Shown piece after piece: positions 37,384 through 46,707 of a stretch of 64,000 nt of DNA. The translations under genes were made by a program, and so were the position numbers. The notes beneath the pieces were generated by a model. It did no database searches. It was not told where the DNA came from and was given only the letters and a program-made list of their open reading frames with translations. The stretch lies in contig NZ_FNPW01000002.1 of the NCBI RefSeq assembly GCF_900107395.1, positions 548,720 through 612,719 on the forward strand, written 5' to 3'. The first letter of the stretch is position 1, and every line of letters begins with the position of its first letter. This stretch comes from Pseudomonas sp. NFIX28. Lineage in GTDB: Bacteria > Pseudomonadota > Gammaproteobacteria > Pseudomonadales > Pseudomonadaceae.

Positions 37384-38418
37384 ATGGATATCACTGAGTT
37401 GCTGGCCTTCAGCGTCAAACAGGGCGCTTCGGACCTGCACCTCTCGGCCGGTTTGCCGCCGATGATTCGCATCGACGGCGATATTCGCCGCATCAACCTG
37501 CCGGTGCTGGAGGCCCAGCAGGTGCACGAGTTGATCCTGGCCAGCATGAACGATGCGCAGCGGGCCGAGTTCAAGGCCGCGCTGGAGATCGACTTTTCCT
37601 TCGCGGTGCCGGGCCTGGCGCGCTTCCGGGTCAATGCCTTCAACCATCAGCGCGGCGGCGGTGCGGTCTTTCGCAGCATCGCGGCCAGGGTGCCGAGCCT
37701 GGACGAGCTGGGCATGGGCGAGGTGTTTCGGCGGATCAGCGAAGTGCCTCGCGGCCTGGTGCTGGTGACCGGGCCGACGGGGTCGGGCAAGTCGACCACC
37801 CTGGCGGCGATGATCGATCACCTGAACCAGCACCGGCACCAGCACATCCTCACCATCGAGGACCCCATCGAGTTCATCCACGAATCGAAGAAGTGCCTGA
37901 TCAACCAGCGCGAAGTGCATCGCGACACCCGCAGCTTCTCCACGGCGCTGCGTTCGGCGTTGCGCGAAGATCCGGACGTGATCCTGGTAGGGGAGATGCG
38001 CGACCTGGAGACCATCCGCCTGGCGCTGACGGCCGCGGAGACCGGGCACCTGGTGTTCGGCACCCTGCACACCACGTCGGCGGCGAAAACCGTGGACCGG
38101 GTGGTGGACGTGTTCCCGGCCGAGGAGAAGGCGATGGTTCGCTCCATGCTCTCGGAATCGCTGCAGGCGGTGATTTCCCAGGCATTGGTGAAGCGTATCG
38201 GCGGTGGCCGGGTAGCGGCTCATGAAATCATGCTGGGCAGCGCGGCAATCCGTAACCTGATCCGCGAGGACAAGGTGGCGCAGATGTACTCGGCGATCCA
38301 GACCGGCGGGGCGCAGGGAATGCAGACCCTGGACATGAGCCTGAAGGCGCTGGTGGACGCGGGGCTGGTCAGCCGCGAGCACGCCCGGGAGAAGGCACGG
38401 GCACCGGACAGCATCTAA
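37384..38418 (+). CDS. pilT: Type IV pilus retraction ATPase PilT
   Basis: 344 residues from ATG 37384. Walker A GPTGSGKSTTLAAM, Asp box EDPIEF, Walker B ILVGEMRDLETI and His box GHLVFGTLHTTSAAKTVDR are complete; C-terminal AIRNLIREDK (the AIRNLIRE motif needed for retraction) is present. In P. aeruginosa pilU follows immediately; here a terminator-like hairpin and an unrelated gene follow. Powers pilus retraction for twitching and for surface sensing with the Chp system encoded 8 kb downstream. Confidence 0.96.
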   Translation: MDITELLAFSVKQGASDLHLSAGLPPMIRIDGDIRRINLPVLEAQQVHELILASMNDAQRAEFKAALEIDFSFAVPGLARFRVNAFNHQRGGGAVFRSIAARVPSLDELGMGEVFRRISEVPRGLVLVTGPTGSGKSTTLAAMIDHLNQHRHQHILTIEDPIEFIHESKKCLINQREVHRDTRSFSTALRSALREDPDVILVGEMRDLETIRLALTAAETGHLVFGTLHTTSAAKTVDRVVDVFPAEEKAMVRSMLSESLQAVISQALVKRIGGGRVAAHEIMLGSAAIRNLIREDKVAQMYSAIQTGGAQGMQTLDMSLKALVDAGLVSREHAREKARAPDSI

Positions 38419-38450
38419 GGGCGGGAAAAAGTATCGGGGCGGTAAATGCA

Positions 38451-38489
38451 ATCGCGAGCCACCGAGCAGGTGGCTCGAGGGCTCGCGAT
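38451..38489. terminator. Nested hairpins between pilT and the NlpC/P60 gene
   Basis: ATCGCGAGCC at 38451-38460 pairs with GGCTCGCGAT ending at 38489, and the alternative GAGCCACC...GGTGGCTC at 38456-38476 uses part of the same bases. The two stems exclude each other. Located between convergent genes, so most likely a terminator region, though no T-run is seen. Confidence 0.55.
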
Positions 38490-38502
38490 CAGGCGGGGCG
38501 GA

Positions 38503-39150
38503 TCAGCGCTGGACGATGCGCAGGGTGTTCGGCTCTTTTGGCAGGACCCGCTTGGCCACGACGTAGTTCTTGTCCCAGTAGGGCTTTTTCAGGGTATCGA
38601 TGGTCACCGACTTGCCGCGGCGCGGCGCGTGGATGAAGCGATCGTTGCCCAGGTAGATGGCGACGTGGTTGACCCGACGGCTCTTGAGGTTGAAGAACAG
38701 CAGGTCGCCAGGCTTGAGGTCCTTGCGCTCGACTTTCTGCCCATGGCCGCGGGCCATGGCGTTCGAAGTGCGCGGCAGGTCGACGGCGGCGACGTCATTG
38801 AACGCATATTTCACCAGGCCGCTGCAGTCGAAACCTTTACTTGGGCTGCTGCCGCCCCAACGGTAAGGCGTACCGAGGACGTTGACGGCACGGCTGAGCA
38901 CGGCGCTGCTCTGCTTGGCCGCCATCTGCGGCACCGGCTTGCTGCTGACGCTGCTCAGGTGAGTCGGGCGTTTGACCGACTGCTTGTTCTTGGTGCTGGT
39001 TTTGCCGGCTTGGGTTTTGCTGATCTGGGTAACGTGGGCTTTTGGAGTGAAGCCGTTCACGTTGGGAAGACGTTGCTCACGATTGGTGGCGTGGGCGGCC
39101 AGTGGCATTAATAGGCAAATGGTTAGCCATGTCTTGAAAAATGGACGCAT
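38503..39150 (-). CDS. NlpC/P60 family murein endopeptidase
   Basis: 215 residues from ATG 39150 with a signal peptide (MRPFFKTWLTICLLMPLAAH, cut near residue 22). A basic linker rich in Lys/Thr/Ser (about 25-75) is followed by the catalytic domain with GTPYRWGGSSPSKGFDCSGL holding the cysteine, VNHVAIYLGNDRFIHAP the histidine. Cleaves D-Glu-Dap bonds in peptidoglycan stem peptides by family. Monocistronic. Confidence 0.92.
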   Translation of the reverse strand: MRPFFKTWLTICLLMPLAAHATNREQRLPNVNGFTPKAHVTQISKTQAGKTSTKNKQSVKRPTHLSSVSSKPVPQMAAKQSSAVLSRAVNVLGTPYRWGGSSPSKGFDCSGLVKYAFNDVAAVDLPRTSNAMARGHGQKVERKDLKPGDLLFFNLKSRRVNHVAIYLGNDRFIHAPRRGKSVTIDTLKKPYWDKNYVVAKRVLPKEPNTLRIVQR

Positions 39151-39400
39151 TAGGCAGGGCTCATATGGGTTAGCGCGCAACTTTATAACAGCTTTTTTGT
39201 CACTTCTCAGGCCGTTGGTCGATTCAACCTGGCGGTCAATTTCGTTGAAGAGGCGGCAAATTGACGCAATTCTCCGACAGAAGTCAGGCGGTGCAAGGGT
39301 TTCACGGCAGCGACCTTAACATTTGCCACACGTCGGCTGCCTGTAAAAAAGTCACAAAGAATTAAAGAAAATTTATCTATCGCGTGGAACGAGGTACTCA

Positions 39401-39820
39401 ATGAACACCTATCGTCCGGACGGTTCGACCCACGACACCCACAGCAAGGTGATCGGCTATCTGCTGTGGATTTTCGGTTTTACCGGTTCCCACCGCTTCT
39501 ATTACGGCAGGCCGATTACCGGGACTATCTGGTTTTTCACCCTCGGCTTGCTGGGCATCGGCTGGCTGATCGACCTGTTCCTGATCCCGGCCATGGACCG
39601 CGAGGCGGACCTGCGTTTTACCCCGGGCCCCATCGAGTACAGCGTCGCCTGGATCCTGCTGACCTTTCTCGGGATCTTTGGCGTGCACCGCATGTATCAG
39701 GGCAAGTGGATCAGCGGCCTGCTGTACCTGCTGACCGGCGGGGTGTTCTTTCTGGGGGTGTTGTATGACTTCTGGACGCTGAACGACCAGGTGTCGTTGC
39801 GTAACGCGCAGCGGCGTTAA
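39401..39820 (+). CDS. Double TM2 domain membrane protein
   Basis: 139 residues with four hydrophobic segments forming two TM2 units: GYLLWIFGFTGSHRFYYGRP and later ILLTFLGIFGVHRMYQGKW each show the G-x-H-R-x-Y pattern. Such proteins occur widely and have no settled role. Divergent from the NlpC/P60 gene across 250 AT-richer bases, ends at a REP pair. Confidence 0.88.
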   Translation: MNTYRPDGSTHDTHSKVIGYLLWIFGFTGSHRFYYGRPITGTIWFFTLGLLGIGWLIDLFLIPAMDREADLRFTPGPIEYSVAWILLTFLGIFGVHRMYQGKWISGLLYLLTGGVFFLGVLYDFWTLNDQVSLRNAQRR

Positions 39821-39833
39821 GTACCGAGAGCGT

Positions 39834-39888
39834 CATCGCGGGCAAGCCTCGCTCCTACAGAACCGTAGGAGCGAGGCTTGCCCGCGAT
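39834..39888. repeat. Inverted REP pair (family A)
   Basis: CATCGCGGGCAAGCCTCGCT...ACAG at 39834-39860 and CCGTAGGAGCGAGGCTTGCC...GATA at 39863-39888 with only two or three bases between, giving an almost perfect 24-base hairpin at the convergent ends of the TM2 gene and pyrC'. Confidence 0.93.
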
Positions 39889-39905
39889 AACAGGCGCCGC
39901 AGGCC

Positions 39906-41177
39906 TCAGCCCTGGTGGCTGATCCGCCCGTCCATCAGGGTGTAACGCACCACGCCCGGCAGGCTATGGCCGAGGAACGGGCAGTTCTCGCCTTTGGACA
40001 ACCAGTGCTCGCCAGCCACGGTGGACGTGCTCGGGTCGAACAGCACCAGGTCCGCCGGTGCGCCCACCGCCAGCTTGCCGGCTGGCAGGCGCAGGGCGTC
40101 GGCCGGGCCGCTGCTCAGGCGTGCCAGCAGGGTCGGCAGGTCGAGCAGGCCGTCTTCCACCAGGGTCATGGCCAGCGGCAGCAGCAGCTCGACGCTGCTG
40201 ATGCCCGGTTCGGTGGCCCCGAAAGGCGCCAGCTTGGCATCGCGCTCATGGGGCTGGTGATGGCTGGAAATAGCCTGGATCACTCCGGATTTCACTGCCT
40301 CACGCAGGCCTTCGCGGTCGGCGCGCGAGCGCAGCGGCGGTTGCACGTGATAGAGGCTGGAGAAGTCGATCAGCGCGTCGTCGGTGAGGATCAGCTGGTA
40401 CAGCGCCACGTCGGCGGTCACCGGCAGGCCACGGGCCTGGGCCTGGGCAATCAGGGCGGCGCCGCGGGCGCTGGTCAGTTGGCTGAAGTGGGCGCGCACG
40501 CCGCTTTGCTCCACCAGCAGCAGGTCGCGGGCCAGGGCCACGGTTTCCGCGGTTTCCGGAATGCCCGGCAGGCCGAGGAAGCTGGCGGTGGCGCCTTCGT
40601 GGGCCAGGCCGCCTTCGGCCAGGTCGCGGTCCTGGGAGTGGAAAATCACCGTCAGGTCGAAGGTTGCCGCATATTCCAGCGCCCGGCACAGGGTGCGGGT
40701 GCTGCGAAAACCGTCCAGGCCGTTGCCGAAGGCCACGCAACCAGCGTCGCGCAGGGCGATCAGCTCGGCCAGCTGTTCGCCGTCCAGGCCTTTGCTCAGG
40801 GCGCCGATCGGGAACACCTTGGTATTGCCGGCCTCGCGGGCGCGATCGAGGATCAGCTCGGCCACCGCCGAGGTGTCCAGCACCGGCTTGGTGCGCGGTG
40901 GGCAGCACAGGCTGGTGACGCCACCGGCCGCGGCGGCGCGGGTTTCGCTGGCGATGGTGCCTTTGCGGCTGTAGCCCGGCTCGCGCAGGGAAACGTTCAG
41001 GTCCACCAGCCCGGGCGCGGCCACCAGGCCTTTGGCGTCGATGCTTTCAATCGCGCTGAAACCTTCGGGCGCGGCGCCGATGGCGACGATCTTGCCGGCT
41101 TCCAGATGAATATCGCTGACTTGATCCAGGCCGCTGCTTGGATCGATGACACGGGCGCCGAGAATGCTGAGCTTCAC
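39906..41177 (-). CDS. pyrC': Non-catalytic dihydroorotase homologue PyrC'
   Basis: 423 residues of the dihydroorotase/amidohydrolase fold, but the metal motif DxHxHxR is replaced by DLNVSLRE (near residues 59-66), so both metal histidines are lost. In P. putida and P. aeruginosa the equivalent protein is an inactive partner needed for assembly of aspartate transcarbamoylase with PyrB. Start overlaps the pyrB stop (ATGA), which fits a 1:1 complex. A separate catalytic pyrC must lie elsewhere. Confidence 0.93.
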   Translation of the reverse strand: MKLSILGARVIDPSSGLDQVSDIHLEAGKIVAIGAAPEGFSAIESIDAKGLVAAPGLVDLNVSLREPGYSRKGTIASETRAAAAGGVTSLCCPPRTKPVLDTSAVAELILDRAREAGNTKVFPIGALSKGLDGEQLAELIALRDAGCVAFGNGLDGFRSTRTLCRALEYAATFDLTVIFHSQDRDLAEGGLAHEGATASFLGLPGIPETAETVALARDLLLVEQSGVRAHFSQLTSARGAALIAQAQARGLPVTADVALYQLILTDDALIDFSSLYHVQPPLRSRADREGLREAVKSGVIQAISSHHQPHERDAKLAPFGATEPGISSVELLLPLAMTLVEDGLLDLPTLLARLSSGPADALRLPAGKLAVGAPADLVLFDPSTSTVAGEHWLSKGENCPFLGHSLPGVVRYTLMDGRISHQG

Positions 41178-42178
41178 TGGGCGTTCTCCTGCTCGAATTG
41201 TCGCTGGGCGGTTTGCCCGCTCATGGCCATGGACAGTACGGCCATGCGTACCGCGATGCCGTAGGTCACCTGGTTGAGGATCACCGAATGCGGGCCGTCG
41301 GCCACTGCCGATTCGATCTCCACGCCGCGGTTGATCGGCCCCGGGTGCATGACGATGGCATCCGGCTTGGCGCCGGCCAGGCGCGCGGTGGTCAGGCCGA
41401 ACAGGCGGTAGAACTCGCCCTCGCTCGGCAACAGGCCGCCCTGCATGCGCTCACGTTGCAGGCGCAGCATGATCACCACGTCGACGTCTTTCAGGCCTTC
41501 GGCCATGTCGGTGTAGACCTTGACCCCGTATTGCTCGATGCCGATCGGCAGCAGGGTCTTGGGCGCGATCACGCGGATGTCCGGGCAGCCGAGGGTTTTC
41601 AGGGCCAGCATGTTCGAGCGCGCGACCCGCGAGTGCAGGATGTCGCCGACGATGGCCACCGAGAGGTTTTCGAAGCCGCCCTTGTGCCGACGGATGGTGA
41701 GCATGTCGAGCATGCCCTGGGTCGGGTGGGCGTGGCGGCCGTCGCCGCCGTTGATGATCGCTACCTGCGGGCACACATGCTCGGCGATGAAATGCGCAGC
41801 GCCGGAGTCGCCGTGGCGCACGACGAACATGTCGGCGGCCATGGCCTCGAGGTTGCGCAGGGTATCGAGCAGGGTTTCACCCTTGCTGGCCGAGGAGGTG
41901 GACACGTTGAGCGTGATCACGTCCGCCGACAGGCGCTGGGCCGCCAGTTCGAAGGTGGTGCGGGTCCGGGTGGAGTTCTCGAAGAACACGTTGCACACGG
42001 TCTTGCCGCGCAGCAAAGGGACTTTCTTCACCGCCCGGGCGCCGACTTCGAGGAAGGAGTCGGCGGTATCGAGGATTTCCGTCAGCAGCTCGCGACGCAG
42101 ACCGTCGAGCGAGAGGAAGTGGCGCAGCTGGCCCTGATCGTTGAGCTGCAGCGGGCGCTTGGCGTCTAGAGGCGTCAT
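41174..42178 (-). CDS. pyrB: Aspartate carbamoyltransferase catalytic subunit
   Basis: Condenses carbamoyl phosphate and aspartate in pyrimidine synthesis. 334 residues including an N-terminal extension (about 20 residues) typical of the pseudomonad class. Carbamoyl-phosphate motif [12 protein letters not shown] (near 65-76), the HPTQ loop [15 protein letters not shown] and [10 protein letters not shown] are present. Operon pyrR-pyrB-pyrC'. Confidence 0.96.
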   Translation of the reverse strand: MTPLDAKRPLQLNDQGQLRHFLSLDGLRRELLTEILDTADSFLEVGARAVKKVPLLRGKTVCNVFFENSTRTRTTFELAAQRLSADVITLNVSTSSASKGETLLDTLRNLEAMAADMFVVRHGDSGAAHFIAEHVCPQVAIINGGDGRHAHPTQGMLDMLTIRRHKGGFENLSVAIVGDILHSRVARSNMLALKTLGCPDIRVIAPKTLLPIGIEQYGVKVYTDMAEGLKDVDVVIMLRLQRERMQGGLLPSEGEFYRLFGLTTARLAGAKPDAIVMHPGPINRGVEIESAVADGPHSVILNQVTYGIAVRMAVLSMAMSGQTAQRQFEQENAQ

Positions 42179-42205
42179 CGCAATGGACTCTGTGAGAGGG
42201 GCAAA

Positions 42206-42712
42206 TTAAAGGGCGAGGTCTTGAAGCTCGAGTTGAAGCGGCGCAGGACCGGACAATTTTACCCGTTCGTGGGCGGCCAGCGACAGGGTCGCGCCGACCA
42301 CGTTCGGGCGAATCGGCAGCTCGGCGGCGTCCAGGTCGAGCAGGCAAACCAGGGTCACGCTGGCCGGGCGGCCGTAGTCGAACAACTCGTTGAGGGCGGC
42401 GCGGACGGTGCGGCCGCTCATCAGCACGTCGTCGATCAGGATCAGGTGCTGGCCTTCGATCTCGAACGGCAGCTCGGAAGGGCGCACTTGCGGGTGCAAG
42501 CCGTTCTGGCTGAAATCGTCGCGGTAGAAGGACACATCCAGGGTGCCCAGCGGCGCGTCGCTGCCCAGTTCGGCGAGCAGGGCCTGGGCTACCCAGACGC
42601 CGCCGGTACGAATGCCGATGTAGCGGGGCTCGCTGATGGCGCGTTGTTCCAGGTGGGCGCTGAGGCGCGTGGCCATCTGGCTGATCAGTTCGGCGGGATT
42701 GGGCAGGCTCAT
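42206..42712 (-). CDS. pyrR: Pyrimidine operon regulator / uracil phosphoribosyltransferase
   Basis: 168 residues of the PRTase fold with the PRPP loop [18 protein letters not shown] (near 96-113). Gram-negative PyrR homologues keep the fold; RNA-binding attenuation as in Bacillus is not shown for Pseudomonas and no attenuator was recognised upstream. First gene before pyrB, 27 bases away. Confidence 0.93.
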   Translation of the reverse strand: MSLPNPAELISQMATRLSAHLEQRAISEPRYIGIRTGGVWVAQALLAELGSDAPLGTLDVSFYRDDFSQNGLHPQVRPSELPFEIEGQHLILIDDVLMSGRTVRAALNELFDYGRPASVTLVCLLDLDAAELPIRPNVVGATLSLAAHERVKLSGPAPLQLELQDLAL

Positions 42713-42832
42713 GATTGCTCCTTCGTGGGCCCGCGCCTGGTTGCGTGCAGCAAGGCGCAGGGTCTTACGGCTGGTGTTGTGGCCAGGAGGCGCGTGGCCG
42801 GGGGTGACCGCGCATCTTCAGGATTCGGCGTT

Positions 42833-43270
42833 TCAGTTGTTCAACAGCGCTGCGTTTTCGTCGAGCCAGCCTTGCAGCAGCAGGGCGGCGGCGATGGCGT
42901 CGACCGGGTTGTCGCGATAACTGCCTTTCTGGCCGCCGCGGGTCAGGCGTTCGCCCTTGGCTTCGAAAGTGGTCAGGCGTTCGTCGTGGGTATAGAACGG
43001 CACATTGAAGCGGCCGTTCAGGCGCCGGGCGAACTTCTCGGCGCGCACGCACATCTCGCTCGGGGTGCCGTCCATGTTCAGCGGCAGGCCGACCACCACC
43101 GCGTCGGGTTTCCATTCCTTGATCAGGGCTTCGACCTGATTCCAGTCCGGCACGCCATTTTGCGCTTTCAGGGTGCAGAGTTCACGGGCCTGGCCGGTAA
43201 CGGCCTGGCCGACTGCCACGCCGATCTGTTTGGTGCCGTAGTCGAAACCGAGGATCAGTCGCAGGGCCAT
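42833..43270 (-). CDS. ruvX: Holliday junction resolvase-like / pre-16S rRNA nuclease YqgF
   Basis: 145-residue RNase H-fold protein: LGFDYGTKQIGVAVG (first Asp), VVGLPLNMDGTPSE and YTHDERLTTFEA with the C-terminal DAIAAALLLQGWLD. Involved in maturation of the 16S rRNA 5' end in E. coli. Its ATG shares one base with the yqgE stop (TGATG), so it is translated by reinitiation. Confidence 0.95.
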   Translation of the reverse strand: MALRLILGFDYGTKQIGVAVGQAVTGQARELCTLKAQNGVPDWNQVEALIKEWKPDAVVVGLPLNMDGTPSEMCVRAEKFARRLNGRFNVPFYTHDERLTTFEAKGERLTRGGQKGSYRDNPVDAIAAALLLQGWLDENAALLNN

Positions 43271-43839
43271 CAGGCGTGGCCCGCCTGGCTGGTCAGCAGG
43301 GCGAGGTTGATGCCCAGGTGCTTGGCCGCCGCTTCCAGGCGCAGTTCGCTGCTGGTGTTGAACAAAATGTCGGCGTCGAACGGGCAGGTCAGCCAGGCGT
43401 TGTCCGCCAGTTCGGCTTCCAGTTGCCCTGCCTCCCAGCCGGCATAACCGAGGGCGATCAGGCTTCTGGCCGGGCCGACGCCATCGGCGATGGCGAACAG
43501 CACGTCCTGGGACGTCGATAGCGACAGGCCATCAAGCTCGACCGTGGCCTGGAAAGTCGGGCCGCTGGGGTGCAGCACGAAACCGCGATCGGTCTGCACC
43601 GGGCCGCCGGTAAAGATCGGCACATGCTGGCAGAGCGCTGGCGGTTCGATCTCGGGGCGCAATTGTTCGAGGATGTCGGCGAGGTTCAGGTCCTGCGGAC
43701 GGTTGACCACCAACCCCATGGCGCCATTGGCATTGTGCTCGACGATGTAGGTCAAGGTGTGCGCAAAGTTCGGGTCGGCCATGTGCGGCATGGCGATCAG
43801 GAAGTGATGCTTGAGGTAGCTGGGGCTGACGTTTTTCAT
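43270..43839 (-). CDS. yqgE: YqgE/AlgH family protein
   Basis: 189 residues from ATG 43839 (MKNVSPSYLKHHFLIAMPHM); the open frame continues further upstream but through REP sequence without homology. Signature blocks FLIAMPHMADPNFAHTLTYI, NGAMGLVVNRP and FTGGPVQTDRGFVLH. Function unclear; AlgH in P. aeruginosa was linked to alginate regulation. Precedes ruvX. Confidence 0.93.
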   Translation of the reverse strand: MKNVSPSYLKHHFLIAMPHMADPNFAHTLTYIVEHNANGAMGLVVNRPQDLNLADILEQLRPEIEPPALCQHVPIFTGGPVQTDRGFVLHPSGPTFQATVELDGLSLSTSQDVLFAIADGVGPARSLIALGYAGWEAGQLEAELADNAWLTCPFDADILFNTSSELRLEAAAKHLGINLALLTSQAGHA

Positions 43840-43904
43840 GAGCGCTAGTGTGGCGGTGGAGGGGCAAACTGACAAGCTGGGGATGCTCTCATTCCCCATG
43901 AATC

Positions 43905-44052
43905 CTGTAGCCGCTGTCGAGCCTGCGAGGCTGCGTACGACTGCGCAGCAGGCGCAAATCTGCCCGTACGTTTTGCCTGGCACACCGCATGGACATTTTT
44001 TGCGGCCGCTACGCGCCCGTACGCAGCCTCGCAGGCTCGGCAGCGGCTACAA
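43905..44052. repeat. Inverted repeat pair (REP family B, long form)
   Basis: CTGTAGCCGCTGTCGAGCCT...GCGTACG at 43904-43939 and CGTACGCAGCCTCGCAGGCT...GGCTACA at 44018-44051 are complementary over more than 30 bases with few mismatches, enclosing about 80 bases. Located between yqgE and tonB, same strand. Confidence 0.9.
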
Positions 44053-44063
44053 GAGGTAGGGGA

Positions 44064-44963
44064 TCAGTTGCTGGACAGGCGGTCGCCGCGGGCGAATTTC
44101 CAGGTGCGGATGATTTCCAGGCGGTCGATGTCCGACAAATCACCGGTAAACGGCGCGAACGGCGCCGCCAGGCGCACGATGCGCTGCGCCGCCTGGTCCA
44201 GCAGCGGTTGGCCGGAGGATTCCAGCACCAGCACTTCGTACAGCGAGCCGTCGCGGTTGATCGACACCATCAGCCGCAGGTTGCCGTAGATCTGCTTGCG
44301 CCGGGCTTCTTCCGGGTAATTGAGGTTGCCGATGCGCTCGACTTTCTTGCGCCACTCATCCTTGTACCAGGCGCCCTTGTCGCGCATGGTCGAGGCCGCG
44401 CTCAGGCGGTGGATGCGCGGGCGCTTGGCGTACAGCTGCTGCTCCTGGGCCAGCTCGGCCTCCAGGCTGGCGATGTCGCTGGACAGCTGCTCGCTGTCGA
44501 ACGTCGGTACGGGAACCTTGGGCTTGGTCTCGGTCTTGACCTCTTCACGCTTGGTGACGGTCTTTTTCGGCTTCGGCGCGGTGGTGGCGACCGCGGCCTT
44601 GGGCGCGGCTTCCTTGACTTCGGTCTTGGCCGGAGGCGGCGGGGTGACCTTGTTCACCTTGTTTTCCTGGAACGGCGCCACCTCGGTGGTCTTCGGGATC
44701 GCCTTCTTGTCCAGGGTGCCGCTGCCTTGCTGGTTTTCCTGGGCGAGGAAATCGGCCTTCTTCGGCTTGGTCTCGCTCTTGAAGGTGGCCAGGGTGATTT
44801 CCAGGGTCTTGCTGATCTGCTTGGGTTCGGCGAAGGAGAAACTCAGGCCGAGAATCAGCGCGATATGCAGCAGGGCGGCCAGGAACAGGGTAAACCCCAG
44901 GCGATCGGCCGGGCGCACGCCGCTGGGGGCCAGCTCGGGGGGCAGATCGGAAGGGAAAGCCAT
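44064..44963 (-). CDS. tonB: TonB energy transducer (TonB3 type)
   Basis: 299 residues. One N-terminal membrane segment (about 23-45, RLGFTLFLAALLHIALILGL), a long Lys/Pro/Thr-rich periplasmic spacer (60-165), a short coiled segment (SSDIASLEAELAQEQQLYAK) and a TonB C-terminal domain (about 205-295, YPEEARRKQIYGNLRLMVSI). At this position in P. aeruginosa lies tonB3 (PA0406), needed for type IV pilus assembly. Here it is next to gshB and the pil/chp operon, which suggests the same role. Confidence 0.88.
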   Translation of the reverse strand: MAFPSDLPPELAPSGVRPADRLGFTLFLAALLHIALILGLSFSFAEPKQISKTLEITLATFKSETKPKKADFLAQENQQGSGTLDKKAIPKTTEVAPFQENKVNKVTPPPPAKTEVKEAAPKAAVATTAPKPKKTVTKREEVKTETKPKVPVPTFDSEQLSSDIASLEAELAQEQQLYAKRPRIHRLSAASTMRDKGAWYKDEWRKKVERIGNLNYPEEARRKQIYGNLRLMVSINRDGSLYEVLVLESSGQPLLDQAAQRIVRLAAPFAPFTGDLSDIDRLEIIRTWKFARGDRLSSN

Positions 44964-45063
44964 TAGCGGTTCAACATCACAAAAAGCATCACAAAACCAA
45001 CATCGCGCGTTTCACAGGCGGCGCATGATAACGCAATGTTGGTTTGTGCTTGGCGGTTCTGGA

Positions 45064-46020
45064 TCAACGAGCCTTGAGCTTCTGATCGATGGCATCCATC
45101 AGCATTGCGCCGATATTGGTGCCGAACGCGTTGTCGATCTCGCGGATGCAGGTCGGGCTGGTGACGTTGATTTCGGTCAGGTGCTCGCCGATCACGTCCA
45201 GGCCCACGAACAGCAGGCCTTTTTCACGCAGGGTCGGGCCGACTTGCGCGGCGATCCAGCGGTCTTTCTCGGTCAGCGGACGGGCTTCGCCACGGCCGCC
45301 GGCGGCGAGGTTGCCGCGGGTTTCGCCGAGGGCGGGAATCCGCGCCAGGCAGTAATCCACCGGCTCGCCGTCGATCATCAGGATGCGCTTGTCGCCATCG
45401 ACGATGGCCGGCAGGTAGCCCTGGATCATGATCTGCTGCTTGCCGTGATGGGTCAGGGTTTCCAGGATCACCGAGAGGTTCGGATGGCCAGCGGTGTGGC
45501 GGAAGATCGACGAACCGCCCATGCCGTCCAGCGGCTTGAGGATCACGTCGCCGTGATGGTCGGCGAATTCGCGCAGCACGTCCGGGCGACGGCTGACGAT
45601 GGTCGGCGGCGTGCACTGCGGGAACAGCGTGGCGAACAGCTTTTCATTGCAGTCGCGCAGGCTCTGCGGCTTGTTGACCACCAGCACGCCGTCGCGCTCG
45701 GCCTGCTCGAGCAGGTAGGTGGAGTAGACGAACTCCATGTCGAACGGCGGGTCCTTGCGCATCAGGATCACGTCCAGCTCGCTCAGGGCGCTGTCGGTCT
45801 CGGCTTCCAGTTCGAACCACTTCTGCGGGTTGGCGAACACCTTCAGCGGGCGCATCCGCGCCCGCGCCTCGCCACCGCTCGCCTGGTACAGATCCTGCTG
45901 TTCCATATAGAACAGGGTCCAGCCGCGCTCCTGGGCGGCCAGCAGCATGGCCAGCGAGCTGTCCTTCTTATAGGAGATGCTGGCGATAGGGTCCATGACA
46001 ATCCCGACGCGAACGCTCAT
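45064..46020 (-). CDS. gshB: Glutathione synthetase
   Basis: ATP-grasp enzyme joining gamma-glutamylcysteine and glycine. 318 residues from ATG 46020 (MSVRVGIVMDPIASISYKKD); the frame continues upstream without homology. MRKDPPFDMEF, KPLDGMGGSSIFR (ATP-grasp loop), GRGEAR and EINVTSPTCIREID are present. Divergent from pilG across 236 bases. Confidence 0.97.
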   Translation of the reverse strand: MSVRVGIVMDPIASISYKKDSSLAMLLAAQERGWTLFYMEQQDLYQASGGEARARMRPLKVFANPQKWFELEAETDSALSELDVILMRKDPPFDMEFVYSTYLLEQAERDGVLVVNKPQSLRDCNEKLFATLFPQCTPPTIVSRRPDVLREFADHHGDVILKPLDGMGGSSIFRHTAGHPNLSVILETLTHHGKQQIMIQGYLPAIVDGDKRILMIDGEPVDYCLARIPALGETRGNLAAGGRGEARPLTEKDRWIAAQVGPTLREKGLLFVGLDVIGEHLTEINVTSPTCIREIDNAFGTNIGAMLMDAIDQKLKAR

Positions 46021-46256
46021 GGGCGGTTTCCTCGAAAATAAGTGGGCGCAATGGCTTGAAAAAGTGGCGTCAGAGTGGCGCCCGGGCGGTTCCCGGTCAA
46101 GGAAAAACCACCGTGCCGGCCGGCCGATAGATTGCATGGGGAGAGTATGCTAAAAAGGCTCGCATGCCGTGCTCAGGCCTTGAACATCAAGGGCTTGAGG
46201 CATCGGCCACCAGTACGGGCAGAAAATCGATTCGCTGTGGCGATGGTAGAGCAGAT

Positions 46257-46664
46257 ATGGAACAGCAACCCAGCGCCCTCAAGGTGATGGTGATCGATGA
46301 TTCGAAGACGATCCGTCGCACCGCCGAAACGCTGCTCAAGAATGTGGGCTGTGAAGTCATTACCGCAGTCGACGGTTTCGAGGCCCTGGCCAAGATCGCC
46401 GATAACCACCCAGGCATTATCTTCGTCGACATCATGATGCCGCGGCTCGATGGCTATCAGACCTGTGCACTGATCAAGAACAACAGCGCGTTCAAGTCCA
46501 CGCCGGTGATTATGCTGTCCTCCAAGGACGGCCTGTTCGACAAGGCCAAGGGTCGCATCGTCGGCTCTGACCAGTTTTTGACCAAGCCTTTCAGCAAGGA
46601 AGAGCTGCTGAGCGCGATCAAGGCCCACGTGCCGGGGTTCGCCGCAGTAGAACAAGCACATTGA
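46257..46664 (+). CDS. pilG: Twitching response regulator PilG
   Basis: Single-receiver CheY-like protein, 135 residues from ATG 46257. Phosphoacceptor Asp58 in IIFVDIMMPRLDG, acidic pair DD14-15 and KP in FLTKPF. In P. aeruginosa PilG passes the Chp signal to pilus extension and cAMP production. First gene of the Chp operon; pilH follows after 43 bases. Confidence 0.95.
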   Translation: MEQQPSALKVMVIDDSKTIRRTAETLLKNVGCEVITAVDGFEALAKIADNHPGIIFVDIMMPRLDGYQTCALIKNNSAFKSTPVIMLSSKDGLFDKAKGRIVGSDQFLTKPFSKEELLSAIKAHVPGFAAVEQAH

Positions 46665-46707
46665 GGTTCGGCCAGCGGGCCGCACGCCTATTCGTATGGG
46701 GAAGACC

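Noticed and set aside
39906..41177. Active dihydroorotase
   Set aside because: Both metal-binding histidines of DxHxHxR are missing.
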